A stretch of 64,000 nt of DNA from Kocuria flava (lineage in GTDB: Bacteria; Actinomycetota; Actinomycetes; Actinomycetales; Micrococcaceae). Positions 34,296-42,091 of the stretch are shown in pieces. Position numbers and translations under genes: made by a program. A model generated the notes under the pieces. The model did no database searches, was not told the DNA's origin, and saw only the letters and a program-made list of their open reading frames with translations. Within the stretch, counting starts at the first letter, position 1; each line of letters starts with the position of its first letter. Location of the stretch: NCBI RefSeq assembly GCF_001482365.1, contig NZ_CP013254.1, positions 1,612,001 through 1,676,000 of the forward strand. The letters are read 5' to 3'.

Positions 34296-34856
34296 TCAGG
34301 AGCGGTCCACGCGGTCGCTGGCGGCTCCGGTCAGGACGCGGGCTGTGTCGACGAGGTGCGCGGTGCGCTCGGCCGCCCGCCGCGGGACCCAGGCGGGCAT
34401 GCGCGCGTACCACCCCAGGTCGTCGCGGCACCGGGCGCGCAGGACCGAGCCCGACCCGGTGTCCGTGGCGGTGACGGTCAGCTCGGCGGGCAGGGCCCGC
34501 CGGCCCCGGGCCGAGGCGGCGCCGGTGAGGCGGAAGCGCAGGTCCGAGCCGACCGTGACGACCACGCGCCGGTGCTCCCGGCGCACCCCGGCCCGCTCGG
34601 CCGCGAAGTGCTCGGCGAGCCGGTCCAGGGCCTGGGCGGGCGGCAGTCCGGAGGTCCACTCGTCCTCGAGCACCACGCGCTCATGGCGCGGCGCCCGGCG
34701 GGCCCACCGGCCGACGGCGGTGCAGGCCGCGGCCCCGACCACCGGCCAGCCCGCGGCCGCCCACCACGGCAGGTCCGCCCGGAGGAGCAGCCACGGCGGG
34801 ACGAGGAGCAGCACAGCCCCCGCGGCTCCCGCAGACCAGCACGGTCCGGTGCGCAT
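34296..34856 (-). CDS. Hypothetical membrane protein
   Basis: 186 residues: two N-terminal helices (GAAGAVLLLVPPWLLL and WWAAAGWPVVGAAACTAVG) then a soluble beta-rich domain (RRVVVTVGSDLRFRLTG, ELTVTATDTGSGSVLRARCRDDLGWYARMPAW). I do not recognise it. The arrangement of one hairpin in the membrane and a cytoplasmic domain is common among small actinobacterial proteins of unknown role. No operon partner: it converges with the upstream gene and is divergent from the riboswitch transcript. Confidence 0.6.
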   Translation of the reverse strand: MRTGPCWSAGAAGAVLLLVPPWLLLRADLPWWAAAGWPVVGAAACTAVGRWARRAPRHERVVLEDEWTSGLPPAQALDRLAEHFAAERAGVRREHRRVVVTVGSDLRFRLTGAASARGRRALPAELTVTATDTGSGSVLRARCRDDLGWYARMPAWVPRRAAERTAHLVDTARVLTGAASDRVDRS

Positions 34857-35063
34857 GGCGACCCCCGTTCCCGGCCGCCGAGCCCCCGCCGGCCGTCCTC
34901 ACTGTCTTACGGGGCGGGGGTTTGCCATCGCAAGACACGGATGCGGGGACAGCGACACCCCGCGGTCCTGCCGGTCGCCCCGTCGCGGGCCGGCCGCTCC
35001 TCGCCGCGGCCCGCCCCGGCGCCTCCGGAACGATCCGGAGTGCCTGGGCTGGTAGCGTGGACG

Positions 35064-35200
35064 GCGTCGAAGGGGAGTAGTTCCCCGGCCGTCCCCGGGC
35101 GGCCGCTGCGGCGTGTCGACATACTGGTCGCTTCCGATGGGGGCCCGGCACGCCACCCGAGCCCGTCAGGGCCCGGGCGAACGAGACCTTCGGCCGGACA
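35064..35200 (+). promoter_or_regulatory. yybP-ykoY (manganese) riboswitch
   Basis: Signature elements occur in the right order: AAGGGGAGTAG at 35070-35080, TCGACATACTGGTCGC near 35118-35133, and GAGACCTTCGGCCGGAC at 35183-35199. These match the two conserved internal loops that dock to form the Mn2+ site of the yybP-ykoY class. A TAGCGT -10 box at 35053-35058 would start transcription at about 35065, exactly at the aptamer. A following GGCCGGACACCGCTCCGGCC hairpin could be part of the expression platform. The next gene is an exporter-type membrane protein. Confidence 0.85.
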
Positions 35201-35263
35201 CCGCTCCGGCCGAGGTCCACCGTCCGCCGGTGCCGCCGCCGGGGCCCTGCCTCGAGGACGACC

Positions 35264-36373
35264 ATGACCCCTTCCTCCGACTCCCCGGCCACCGCTCCGG
35301 TGACCCACGAGCCCACCCCCGCCGAGATCCGCCGCTGGCGCCGCTACCTGGCCGACGAGCGCGCCGAAGCCGCCGTCTACCGCGACCTGGCCGCCCGCCG
35401 CACCGGCGAGGAGCGGGAGATCCTGCTCGGCCTGGCCGAGGCCGAGACCCGTCACGAGGACCACTGGCGCACCCTGCTCGGACCCCACGTGGGCCACCCC
35501 CGCCGCGGGTCGCTGCGCTCGCGGCTGCTCGGCTTCCTCGCCCGCCACTTCGGCTCCGTGTTCGTGCTGGCACTGCTCCAGCGCGCCGAGGCCCGCTCCC
35601 CGTACGAGGCCGACGACCACGCCACCGACGCGATGGCCGCCGACGAGCAGATCCACGAGGAGGTCGTCCGGGCGCTGGCCACCCGCGGGCGCAACCGCAT
35701 GGCCGGCAGCTTCCGGGCCGCCGTCTTCGGCGCCAACGACGGCCTCGTCTCGAACCTGGCGCTGGTCATGGGCATCAGCGCCAGCGGCGTGGGCAGTTCG
35801 GTCGTGCTGCTGACCGGGCTGTCCGGGCTGCTGGCCGGGGCCCTGTCCATGGGGGCCGGCGAGTACGTCTCGGTCCGGTCCCAGCGCGAGCTGCTGGAGG
35901 CCTCCACCCCCAATGCCGAGACCCGCCACAAGGTCCCGCTGCTCGACGCCGAGGCCAACGAGCTGGCCCTGTTCTACCGGGCCCGCGGCCTGGGGGCCGA
36001 GGAGGCCGAGGCCAAGGCCGCCGCGGTCCTCGGCGGCGGGCACGCCGAGCACACCGGGCCCTCGCCGGCCGTCGGGACCGACGAGCACGAGGCGGTCGGC
36101 ACCGGCCTGGGGGCCGCCGCCTCCAGCTTCTGCTTCTTCGCCTCCGGTGCGGTCCTGCCGATCCTGCCTTATCTCTTCGGGCTCGAGGGCACCGTGGCGG
36201 TGGTCGTCGCGGCCGTGGTCGTGGGGCTGGCGCTGCTGTCCACCGGCACGGTCGTGGCGCTGCTCTCGGGCAGCTCCCCGGTGCGGATGGCGCTGCGCCA
36301 GCTCGCCATCGGCTACGGCGCGGCCGGGGCCACCTACGCCCTGGGCCTGCTCTTCGGCACCACGGTCGCCTGA
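35264..36373 (+). CDS. Ferritin-like/VIT1 fusion membrane transporter (Er-VIT/MbfA type)
   Basis: 369 residues. Residues about 20-145 form a rubrerythrin-like four-helix domain with metal ligands in DERAEAAVY, E61-TRH and DEQIHEE (near 128). Residues about 150-365 form a VIT1/CCC1 transporter with AAVFGANDGLVSNLALVMG, GLSGLLAGALSMGAGEYVSVRSQRE and four further helices. MbfA proteins of this layout export iron in rhizobia. Control by an Mn2+ riboswitch immediately upstream suggests that this one exports manganese, perhaps with iron. GAGGAC precedes the ATG by 6 nt. Inference on the substrate rests on the riboswitch. Confidence 0.88.
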   Translation: MTPSSDSPATAPVTHEPTPAEIRRWRRYLADERAEAAVYRDLAARRTGEEREILLGLAEAETRHEDHWRTLLGPHVGHPRRGSLRSRLLGFLARHFGSVFVLALLQRAEARSPYEADDHATDAMAADEQIHEEVVRALATRGRNRMAGSFRAAVFGANDGLVSNLALVMGISASGVGSSVVLLTGLSGLLAGALSMGAGEYVSVRSQRELLEASTPNAETRHKVPLLDAEANELALFYRARGLGAEEAEAKAAAVLGGGHAEHTGPSPAVGTDEHEAVGTGLGAAASSFCFFASGAVLPILPYLFGLEGTVAVVVAAVVVGLALLSTGTVVALLSGSSPVRMALRQLAIGYGAAGATYALGLLFGTTVA

Positions 36374-36470
36374 GCGGTGCGCACCCCGACGACGACGGAG
36401 CCGCCGGCGCTGCCGGATTGATGACCGTTCAATGATCAGTCGAGACGCGGCAGACGAGTACTCTCTGGTA

Positions 36471-36609
36471 GCTTCGTGGCGGCACTGGCTCACGCCGCTG
36501 CCGCGGGCACCGGGGCCAGCATCCCTCGCCGCGCCCCGTGCACCGCAGAACTCACACCTCCGCCGGTGTGAGGGAAACGCCCTCGTCCCGCCGGACGGGG
36601 GCGTTTTTT
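36471..36609 (+). ncRNA. Candidate non-coding RNA upstream of the guanidine riboswitch
   Basis: An AT-rich patch (TTGATGACCGTTCAATGATCAG, 36418-36440, and TACTCT at 36459-36464) precedes about 140 nt without an ORF. This segment ends in two hairpins: CTCACACC-tccgcc-GGTGTGAG (36551-36572) and a classical terminator. It does not match tRNA, SRP RNA, RNase P or tmRNA signatures that I know. Alternatively it is simply the 3' UTR and terminator of the VIT gene. Confidence 0.35.
36575..36609 (+). terminator. Rho-independent terminator with T6 tract
   Basis: ACGCCCTCGTCC and GGACGGGGGCGT pair around a CGCC loop and run directly into TTTTTT. It is the only terminator with a full U-tract in the window. 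Just after it, 36614-36640 carries three tandem GGACCGC units. Confidence 0.9.
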
Positions 36610-36800
36610 CCTGTCCGCGGACCGCGGACCGCGGACCGTGGTCACGGACCGGTGCCCGTGGACCACCGGCCGCGGGGCAGGTGCTCCGGGCAGCAGGGAC
36701 TGCCCCGGGGCCGGTGTGCGGCGGGGCGGTGACGGAGTCGACGTTGCCGCCCCGAGCCCGGTGTGAGAACTTCGGGGAGAGCCCGCGCCACGCAGGGCTC

Positions 36801-36842
36801 CCGGACGAGGGGCGCCGTACCCGGTGTGCGACAAGACGGCCC
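36801..36842 (+). promoter_or_regulatory. Guanidine-III riboswitch (ykkC-III)
   Basis: The 42-nt segment reads CCGGACGAGG, GGCGCCGTAC, CCGGTGTGCG, ACAAGACGGC, CC. It is nearly identical to the crystallised Thermobifida fusca ykkC-III aptamer as I remember it, including CGCCGTACCCGG and ACAAGACGGC that form the H-type pseudoknot binding guanidinium. It lies 15 nt before the exporter ATG and covers sequence close to the ribosome site GGAGG (36845-36849), consistent with translational control. Confidence 0.92.
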
Positions 36843-36856
36843 GTGGAGGTCTCGTC

Positions 36857-37171
36857 ATGTCCTGGTTCGTCCTCGTGCTCTCCGGCGTGCTCGAAGCGGT
36901 GTGGGCCACCGCGCTGGGCCGGTCGGAGGGGTTCACCAAGCCGGTCCCGTCCGTCGTCTTCTTCGCCGCCCTGGCCGCCAGCATGGCCGGGCTGGCCTGG
37001 GCGATGCGCGAGCTGCCGGTCGGCACCGCCTACGCCGTGTGGGTCGGCATCGGCGCCGTGCTCACCGTGGTCGTCGCGATGACCACCGGTGAGGAGTCGG
37101 TCTCGGCGCTGAAGATCCTGTTCCTGACGATGATCGTCGGCGGGGTGGTCGGGCTCAAGCTCGTCCACTGA
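36857..37171 (+). CDS. sugE: SMR guanidinium exporter (SugE/Gdx)
   Basis: 104 residues, four helices. MSWFVLVLSGVLEAVWATALGRSEGFTKP contains the essential membrane Glu (E13) in the Gdx-type context, and AYAVWVGIGAVLTV is the conserved GxG helix. The guanidine-III riboswitch directly upstream identifies the substrate class as guanidinium, exported in exchange for protons, rather than broad drug export. GGAGG is 7 nt before the ATG. Confidence 0.95.
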   Translation: MSWFVLVLSGVLEAVWATALGRSEGFTKPVPSVVFFAALAASMAGLAWAMRELPVGTAYAVWVGIGAVLTVVVAMTTGEESVSALKILFLTMIVGGVVGLKLVH

Positions 37172-37194
37172 CGCCCGTCAGCCGGCGGGAGCGC

Positions 37195-37785
37195 TCACGC
37201 GAGGGCCCGGCGCATCAGCACCCGCGGGAAGCCGTTGAGCACCGAGGAGGTGTCGGCGGCCTTGGCGAACCCGGCCCGCTCGAACATCGCCCGGGTGCCG
37301 ACGAAGGCCATGGTCGTGTCCACCCGGCTCCCGCGGTTGTCCACGGGGTAGCCCTCGACGGCCGGGGCGCCGTGTCCCCGGGCGTGCTCGACGGCCCCCT
37401 CGAGCAGGGCCTGGGCGATGCCGCGGCGCCGGTGGCCGGCGCGCACCCGGAAGCACCAGATGCTCCACACGGGCAGGTCGTCGACGTGGGGGATCGTCCG
37501 GCCGTGGGTGAAGGCGTGCAGCTCCGCCCGTGGTCCCACGCCGCACCAGCCGACGACCAGGTCGCTGTCGTAGGCGAGCACCCCGGGCGGGACCGGCCGG
37601 GCGCACAGCTGCCGGACCCGCTCGGCCCGCTCCCGCGGGGCGAGCGCGCGGTTCTCCTTCGACGGGAGGCGGTAGCTGAGGCACCAGCAGACCGCCGAGT
37701 CGGGGTTGCGCGGGCCGAGGATCGCGGCGACGTCGTCGAAGCGTTCGGCCGTGGCGGGACGGACGGGAAACGCGGGGGTGGTCAT
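37195..37785 (-). CDS. GNAT-family N-acetyltransferase
   Basis: 196 residues. The acetyl-CoA loop is VRAGHRRRGIAQALLEGAVEHA (motif A, R/Q-x-x-G-x-A), preceded by IWCFRV and followed by VEGYPVD and the motif B tail MFERAGFAKAAD. Upstream CWCLSYRLPSKENRALAPRERAERVRQL is typical of a subgroup with a substrate lid. CCAGGAG lies 5 nt before the ATG. It acetylates an unknown amine. It follows the phosphotransferase gene on the same strand after an 81-nt gap holding an inverted repeat. Confidence 0.88.
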   Translation of the reverse strand: MTTPAFPVRPATAERFDDVAAILGPRNPDSAVCWCLSYRLPSKENRALAPRERAERVRQLCARPVPPGVLAYDSDLVVGWCGVGPRAELHAFTHGRTIPHVDDLPVWSIWCFRVRAGHRRRGIAQALLEGAVEHARGHGAPAVEGYPVDNRGSRVDTTMAFVGTRAMFERAGFAKAADTSSVLNGFPRVLMRRALA

Positions 37786-37799
37786 GGCCGCTCCTGGGG

Positions 37800-37824
37800 A
37801 ACCCTGCCGGTGGGATCCAGGGTT
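37800..37824. repeat. Inverted repeat before the acetyltransferase gene
   Basis: AACCCTG and CAGGGTT flank an 11-nt spacer, 15 nt upstream of the GNAT start. It could be an operator or a weak hairpin between the two minus-strand genes. Confidence 0.4.
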
Positions 37825-37866
37825 GAGCGGGTGCCGGGGGAGGGCGAGACCGTGGGGCGGGCGGGC

Positions 37867-38727
37867 TCAGCGGCCGCGGCGGACCCGGTCGAAGGTCTCG
37901 CGGGCGATCGCCCAGGAGGTCTTGCCGACGTCGAAGTGGTCGGTGAGCATGTACACCCCGACCCAGCACTGGTAGGTCCACGACCGCTCGAGGAACCCGG
38001 GGTCCTTCGGCCCGGTGTAGCGGGCGTGGACGGCCCGGACGAACTCCTGCCCGTACTCGTGCAGCTCCGCGAAGTCCACGGCCGGGTCGCCCAGGCCCAT
38101 GTCGCTGAAGTCCAGCACGGCCAGCGCCGCGGCGTCGTCGTCCCACAGCAGGTGCCGGGAGTAGACGTCGTTGTGCACGGGCACCGCGGGCAGCCTCTCC
38201 GCCAGCAGCGCGTCGACGGCGGCGAGCATCGCCTCTGCGTCGGCGAGCTCCTGCCGGCTCAGCACGGCGGGCAGGTGCGCCGCGGCCGCGGCCCGGACCT
38301 CCCGCTGGTCCTCCGGCAGTGAGACCGGCGCCAGGCGCTCGAGCGGGGTGCCGGCCACGGGGGCGGTGTGCAGACCCGAGAGGAAGCCGGCGAGCTGGTC
38401 CACGACCGCCGCGCGCGCCGGGGCGTCCAGGGCGGCGAGGACCTCCGGCTGCAGCGTGCGCCCGGGCAGCAGCGGGTAGCCGGCGAACGAGCCGTCGGGG
38501 GCCGTCCGGTCGTAGCGGGGCACGCGCACGGGCAGGCGCGGGGCCAGGTGCTCCAGGACCGCGACCTCCCGGGCGAGGCTCTGCACGTACGGCTCCTCCT
38601 GCGGGAAGCGGAACACGAGGGCGTCGTCCAGGACCACGACGACGTGGTCCCAGCCCTCGGTGATCCGCCGCGCCCGGTCCCACCGCAGGTCCGGGAAGGC
38701 CGCGGCGATCCGCTCCAGCTCGTCCAT
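37867..38727 (-). CDS. Aminoglycoside/macrolide-phosphotransferase-fold kinase
   Basis: 286 residues from the ATG at 38727 (GGAG upstream). The N-lobe has HVVVVLDDALVFRFPQEEPYVQSLAREVAVLEHLA, the catalytic loop is PVHNDVYSRHLLWDD and the metal site LDFSDMGLGDPAVDFAEL, all intact, so it should be active. Length and motifs fit the APH/MPH group; similar chromosomal genes often have unknown natural substrates. An acetyltransferase follows, and both enzyme types can modify drugs, but that is only suggestive. Confidence 0.85.
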   Translation of the reverse strand: MDELERIAAAFPDLRWDRARRITEGWDHVVVVLDDALVFRFPQEEPYVQSLAREVAVLEHLAPRLPVRVPRYDRTAPDGSFAGYPLLPGRTLQPEVLAALDAPARAAVVDQLAGFLSGLHTAPVAGTPLERLAPVSLPEDQREVRAAAAAHLPAVLSRQELADAEAMLAAVDALLAERLPAVPVHNDVYSRHLLWDDDAAALAVLDFSDMGLGDPAVDFAELHEYGQEFVRAVHARYTGPKDPGFLERSWTYQCWVGVYMLTDHFDVGKTSWAIARETFDRVRRGR

Positions 38728-38815
38728 CGGGTGCTCCGTCCGCCGTGACCGGGCGGGATCCCGGTGCTCCGGCGCCGACGGTACCGGGCCGCACGGCACG
38801 GCGCGCACACCCGTT

Positions 38816-38832
38816 CTTGCGCATTCCGCAAG
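38816..38832. promoter_or_regulatory. Palindrome upstream of the methyltransferase gene
   Basis: CTTGCG-CATTC-CGCAAG is perfect. It lies 42 bp before the ATG at 38874 and about 29 bp before a TACCGT -10 box (38861-38866), the position of a regulator site. Confidence 0.5.
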
Positions 38833-38873
38833 ACCCGGTGCGGTTGAGGCATTGGCTGGCTACCGTGGAGGGC

Positions 38874-39794
38874 ATGACGACCCCCGCGCACGCCGACGCC
38901 CAGGAGCACCCCGCCCACGGACCCCACGGGTCCGGACAGCACGGGGGCGGACAGCCCGGAGCAGGCCACGCCGGTTCCGGCCACCAGGCCCCCGGCGGCG
39001 AGGCCGAGCACGCCGAGCTCCTCGCGCTGGACGCGGCGTTGGCCGCGCCGACCGTCGAGCGGGTGGTCGACGAGGTGGCCCGCCACCTGGCCGCGGAGCC
39101 GGCCGCGGTCCTCGACCTCGGCTGCGGCCCCGGCGGGGGCACGCTGGCCCTGACCCGGCGCTTCCCGTCCGCGTCCGTGACCGCGGTCGACCGCTCCCCG
39201 GTGATGCTCGAGCGCGTGCGCACCGCCGCCCGCGCGGCAGGGCTCGGCGGCCGGGTGCGCACCGTGCCGGCGGACCTCTCCGGGGCCTGGCCCTCCCTGG
39301 ACCGCGCCGACCTTGTGTGGGCCGCCTCTGTGCTGCACGAGCTCGCCGATCCGCAGCCCTTCCTCGGCGGCGCCCGCGCGGTGCTGCGGCCCGGCGGACT
39401 GCTCGCGGTCGTCGAGCTCGACGGGCTGCCCGGGTTCCTGCCCGCCGACCCCGGGGCCGGGCGGTCCGGGCTCGAGGACCGCTGTCACGCGGCCCTTGCC
39501 GCGGCGGGCTGGAGCGCCCACCCCGACTGGCGCCCGGTGCTCGAGCGCGCCGGCCTCGAGGTCCTCGCCGTGCGCACCGTCGACACCGTGGCCCCGCCCG
39601 CCGGGGCGGGGACCACCCGCTACGCCCGGGCCTGGTTCGCCCGCATGCGCCCGGCCCTCGAGGGGCGGCTGGCCGCCGGCGACCTCGCGGTCCTCGACGC
39701 GCTCCTGGACCCGGAGGACCCCGCGGCGCTGCGCCACCGCCGGGACCTGGCCTTCCGCAGCGGGCGCACCGTCTGGATCGCCCGCCGCCCCTGA
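38874..39794 (+). CDS. Class I SAM-dependent methyltransferase with His/Gly-rich N-terminus
   Basis: 306 residues. Residues 5-45 are rich in His and Gly (HADAQEHPAHGPHGSGQHGG and more), a likely metal-binding or flexible tail. Motif I is AVLDLGCGPGGGTLAL, followed by ASVTAVDRSPVMLERVR and a post-motif WAASVLHELADP. The start follows TACCGT by 7 nt, so the message may be leaderless. The flavin gene starts 55 nt after its stop, on the same strand. Substrate unknown. Confidence 0.82.
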   Translation: MTTPAHADAQEHPAHGPHGSGQHGGGQPGAGHAGSGHQAPGGEAEHAELLALDAALAAPTVERVVDEVARHLAAEPAAVLDLGCGPGGGTLALTRRFPSASVTAVDRSPVMLERVRTAARAAGLGGRVRTVPADLSGAWPSLDRADLVWAASVLHELADPQPFLGGARAVLRPGGLLAVVELDGLPGFLPADPGAGRSGLEDRCHAALAAAGWSAHPDWRPVLERAGLEVLAVRTVDTVAPPAGAGTTRYARAWFARMRPALEGRLAAGDLAVLDALLDPEDPAALRHRRDLAFRSGRTVWIARRP

Positions 39795-39849
39795 TCCGGC
39801 CGCCGCACCGGCACCCGTCCCACCCGCCCCACCGCACGAGGAGGTTCCC

Positions 39850-40821
39850 GTGACCCGTCAGACCCGCCCCGAGACCTGCGACGTCGTCGTCGTGGGAGGG
39901 GGTGCGGCCGGCCTCAGCGCCGCCGTCGCCCTGGCCCGCTCCCTGCGCTCGGTCGTCGTCGTCGACGCCGGCGAGCCCCGCAACGCCCCCGCCGCCGGCG
40001 CCCACAACGTCCTCGGCCGCGAGGGCGTCGCCCCGCTCGAGCTGCTGGCCGCCGGCCGGGCCGAGGCCGAGGGGTACGGGGCACGGGTGCGCGCCGACCG
40101 CGCCGTGGCCGTGCGGCGGGCCGACGACGACGGCTTCGCGGTCGAGCTCGCCGGCGGCGCCGTCCTGCGGGCCCGGCGCCTGCTGCTGGCCACCGGTCTC
40201 GTCGACGAGCTGCCCGAGCTGCCAGGCCTGCGCCCCTACTGGGGGACCGGCGTGCTCCACTGCCCGTACTGCCACGGGTGGGAGGTCCGCGGCCGGCGGA
40301 TCGTCGTGCTCGGCAGCAGCCCGAACAGCGTCCACCAGGCCCTGCTCTTCCGGCAGCTCAGCGAGGACGTCGCGCTCGTGCGCCACACCATGCCCGACCC
40401 GGGCCCGGAGGCCGCGGAGCAGCTGGCCGCCGCGGGCATCGCCGTGGTCGAGGCCACCGCCGCCGGGGTCCGCGGCGCCGACGGGGTGCTGCGGGCCCTC
40501 GTCCTGTCCGACGGCACCGAGCTGGCCGCCGACGCCGTCGTCGTCGCCCCGCGCTTCGCGGCCCGCACCGGGCTCTACGAGCAGCTCGGCGGGACGCCCA
40601 CCGACCACCCCTTCGGTGCGTACGTGGCCGGGGACCCCACCGGCCGCACCGAGATCCCGGGGGTGTGGGTCGCCGGCAACGCCGCGGACCTCTCCGCGAT
40701 GGTCTCGGTCGCCGGCGGCGCCGGCGTGCTGGCCGGGGCGGCGATCAACGCCGACCTCGTCCGCGAGGACGTCGAGGCCGCCGTCCGCGCCCGCAGCGCG
40801 GCCCCTGCGCGCACGGGCTGA
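39850..40821 (+). CDS. Thioredoxin-reductase-like FAD oxidoreductase
   Basis: 323 residues from GTG 39850 (GAGGAGG 6 nt upstream). The FAD motif VVVVGGGAAGLSAAVALARS and the redox motif HCPYCHGWEV (C138, C141) are present, then the NADPH segment IVVLGSSPNSVHQAL and the closing GVWVAGNAADLSAMVSVAGGAGVLAGAAIN. No thioredoxin gene is nearby, so the partner may be another small thiol. The HCPYCHG variant is typical of the actinobacterial branch usually found beside a class I methyltransferase. Confidence 0.85.
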   Translation: MTRQTRPETCDVVVVGGGAAGLSAAVALARSLRSVVVVDAGEPRNAPAAGAHNVLGREGVAPLELLAAGRAEAEGYGARVRADRAVAVRRADDDGFAVELAGGAVLRARRLLLATGLVDELPELPGLRPYWGTGVLHCPYCHGWEVRGRRIVVLGSSPNSVHQALLFRQLSEDVALVRHTMPDPGPEAAEQLAAAGIAVVEATAAGVRGADGVLRALVLSDGTELAADAVVVAPRFAARTGLYEQLGGTPTDHPFGAYVAGDPTGRTEIPGVWVAGNAADLSAMVSVAGGAGVLAGAAINADLVREDVEAAVRARSAAPARTG

Positions 40822-40912
40822 GGTTCCCGGCGGCCGCGCCCGGGGGGCTGTGCTCCCGGGGTCCGCGCGCGATCATGGTCGTGGAGGACACCACGAGCAC
40901 CGAGGAGCCGCC

Positions 40913-41962
40913 GTGACCGGAGAAGCCGTCGTCGTCGGGGCCGGCATCGCCGGGCTCGCCGCCGCCCGGGGACTGCTCGCCGCGGGCTGGCGGGTGCAGG
41001 TGCGCGAGCGCTCGGACGGACTGCCGGTCACGGGCACGTCCCTGGGCATGTGGCCGGCGGCGATGCGGGCCCTCGACGACCTCGGTCTCGGCGAGGAGGT
41101 CCGTGCCGCCTCCGTCGAGGCCCGCGGCGGCCGGATCCTGCGCCCGGACGGCCGGGCCCTGGCCCGGCTGGGCCCTGAGCGCAGCGTGCGGATGGTGCCC
41201 CGCCCCGTCCTGCTGGAGGCCCTGGCCCGGGACCTGCCCCCGGGCACGATCGCCTGGCACCGACCGGCCGGGGACCCGGGCCTGCTGCCGGACGCCGACG
41301 TGGTCGTGGCGGCCGACGGCGTGCACAGCCCCGTCCGCACGGCCCTGTTCGGCGTCGCCGAGCGGCCGCTGGGCACCGTGGCGATCCGCGGGCGGGCGCT
41401 GCTCCCGGCCGAGGGCGTCACCGAGACCTGGGGGCCCGGCCGGATCTTCGGCATCACCCCGTACGACGCCATCAGCACCTACTGGTACGCGTGCTTCCGC
41501 GCCGAGCTGCTGCCGGAGCCTCCGCCCGCCGGCGCGACGGCGGAGGTGCTGCGGGGGCTCTACCGCGGCTGGCACCCCGCCGTGCAGCAGGTGCTGGCCG
41601 CCCTCGACGAGACCTCGCTGGACCGGCGGGAGCTGCTCGACGTCCCGCCGCTGCGCTCCTACGTCACCGCCCGCACCGCCTTGGTCGGCGACGCCGCCCA
41701 CGCCATGGCGCCCAACCTGGGGCGGGGTGCGGCCGAGGCCCTCGTCGACGCGACCACGCTGGTCGACGCCCTGACCGAGGATGCCGAGCCGCTCGTCGAC
41801 GAGGCCGGGGTCGCGGCCGCCCTGCGCCACTACGACGCCGTGCGCCGGCCCCCGACGACCCGCCTCGTGCGCGCGGCCCGCCTGCTCAACCGGATGAGCA
41901 CGGGCCACCGCCTCGTGCGCCCCCGGGACCTGGCCCTGGCGGCCGTGGGCCGGCTGGTGTGA
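40913..41962 (+). CDS. FAD-dependent monooxygenase (salicylate-hydroxylase-like)
   Basis: 349 residues from GTG 40913. It opens AVVVGAGIAGLAAARGLLAAGWRVQVRERS, has the middle motif VVAADGVHSPVRTALFG and the second FAD motif TALVGDAAHAMAPNLGRGAAEALVDA. That makes it a single-domain group A flavoprotein monooxygenase, shorter than the enzyme at 31318. GAGGAG precedes the start by 5 nt. It probably hydroxylates an aromatic or heterocyclic substrate. Confidence 0.85.
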   Translation: MTGEAVVVGAGIAGLAAARGLLAAGWRVQVRERSDGLPVTGTSLGMWPAAMRALDDLGLGEEVRAASVEARGGRILRPDGRALARLGPERSVRMVPRPVLLEALARDLPPGTIAWHRPAGDPGLLPDADVVVAADGVHSPVRTALFGVAERPLGTVAIRGRALLPAEGVTETWGPGRIFGITPYDAISTYWYACFRAELLPEPPPAGATAEVLRGLYRGWHPAVQQVLAALDETSLDRRELLDVPPLRSYVTARTALVGDAAHAMAPNLGRGAAEALVDATTLVDALTEDAEPLVDEAGVAAALRHYDAVRRPPTTRLVRAARLLNRMSTGHRLVRPRDLALAAVGRLV

Positions 41963-42055
41963 CGTCCGGTCGGCACATCGGGGCCGTCCAGCGCGGACCC
42001 AGGCCCGCAGGGCACGGTGGGGAGCACGGCCGGATGTCGGCCCGATCGGCCCGAT

Positions 42056-42085
42056 GTGACAACTAAGGGTGCTGATCAGTAGAGT
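42056..42085 (+). promoter_or_regulatory. Probable promoter upstream of the butanediol dehydrogenase leader
   Basis: GTGACA (42056-42061) and TAGAGT (42080-42085) are 18 bp apart in an AT-richer patch. Two CGGCCCGAT direct repeats lie just upstream at 42037-42055. Transcription would begin near 42092. Confidence 0.6.
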
Positions 42086-42091
42086 GGGGAA

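Noticed and set aside
36857..37171. Annotating the SMR protein as a broad multidrug exporter
   Set aside because: The guanidine-III riboswitch and the Gdx-type residues point to guanidinium export instead.
37867..38727. Calling the two APH-fold genes antibiotic resistance genes
   Set aside because: Motifs show a kinase fold, but no sequence feature ties either to a named drug; chromosomal relatives have many substrates.
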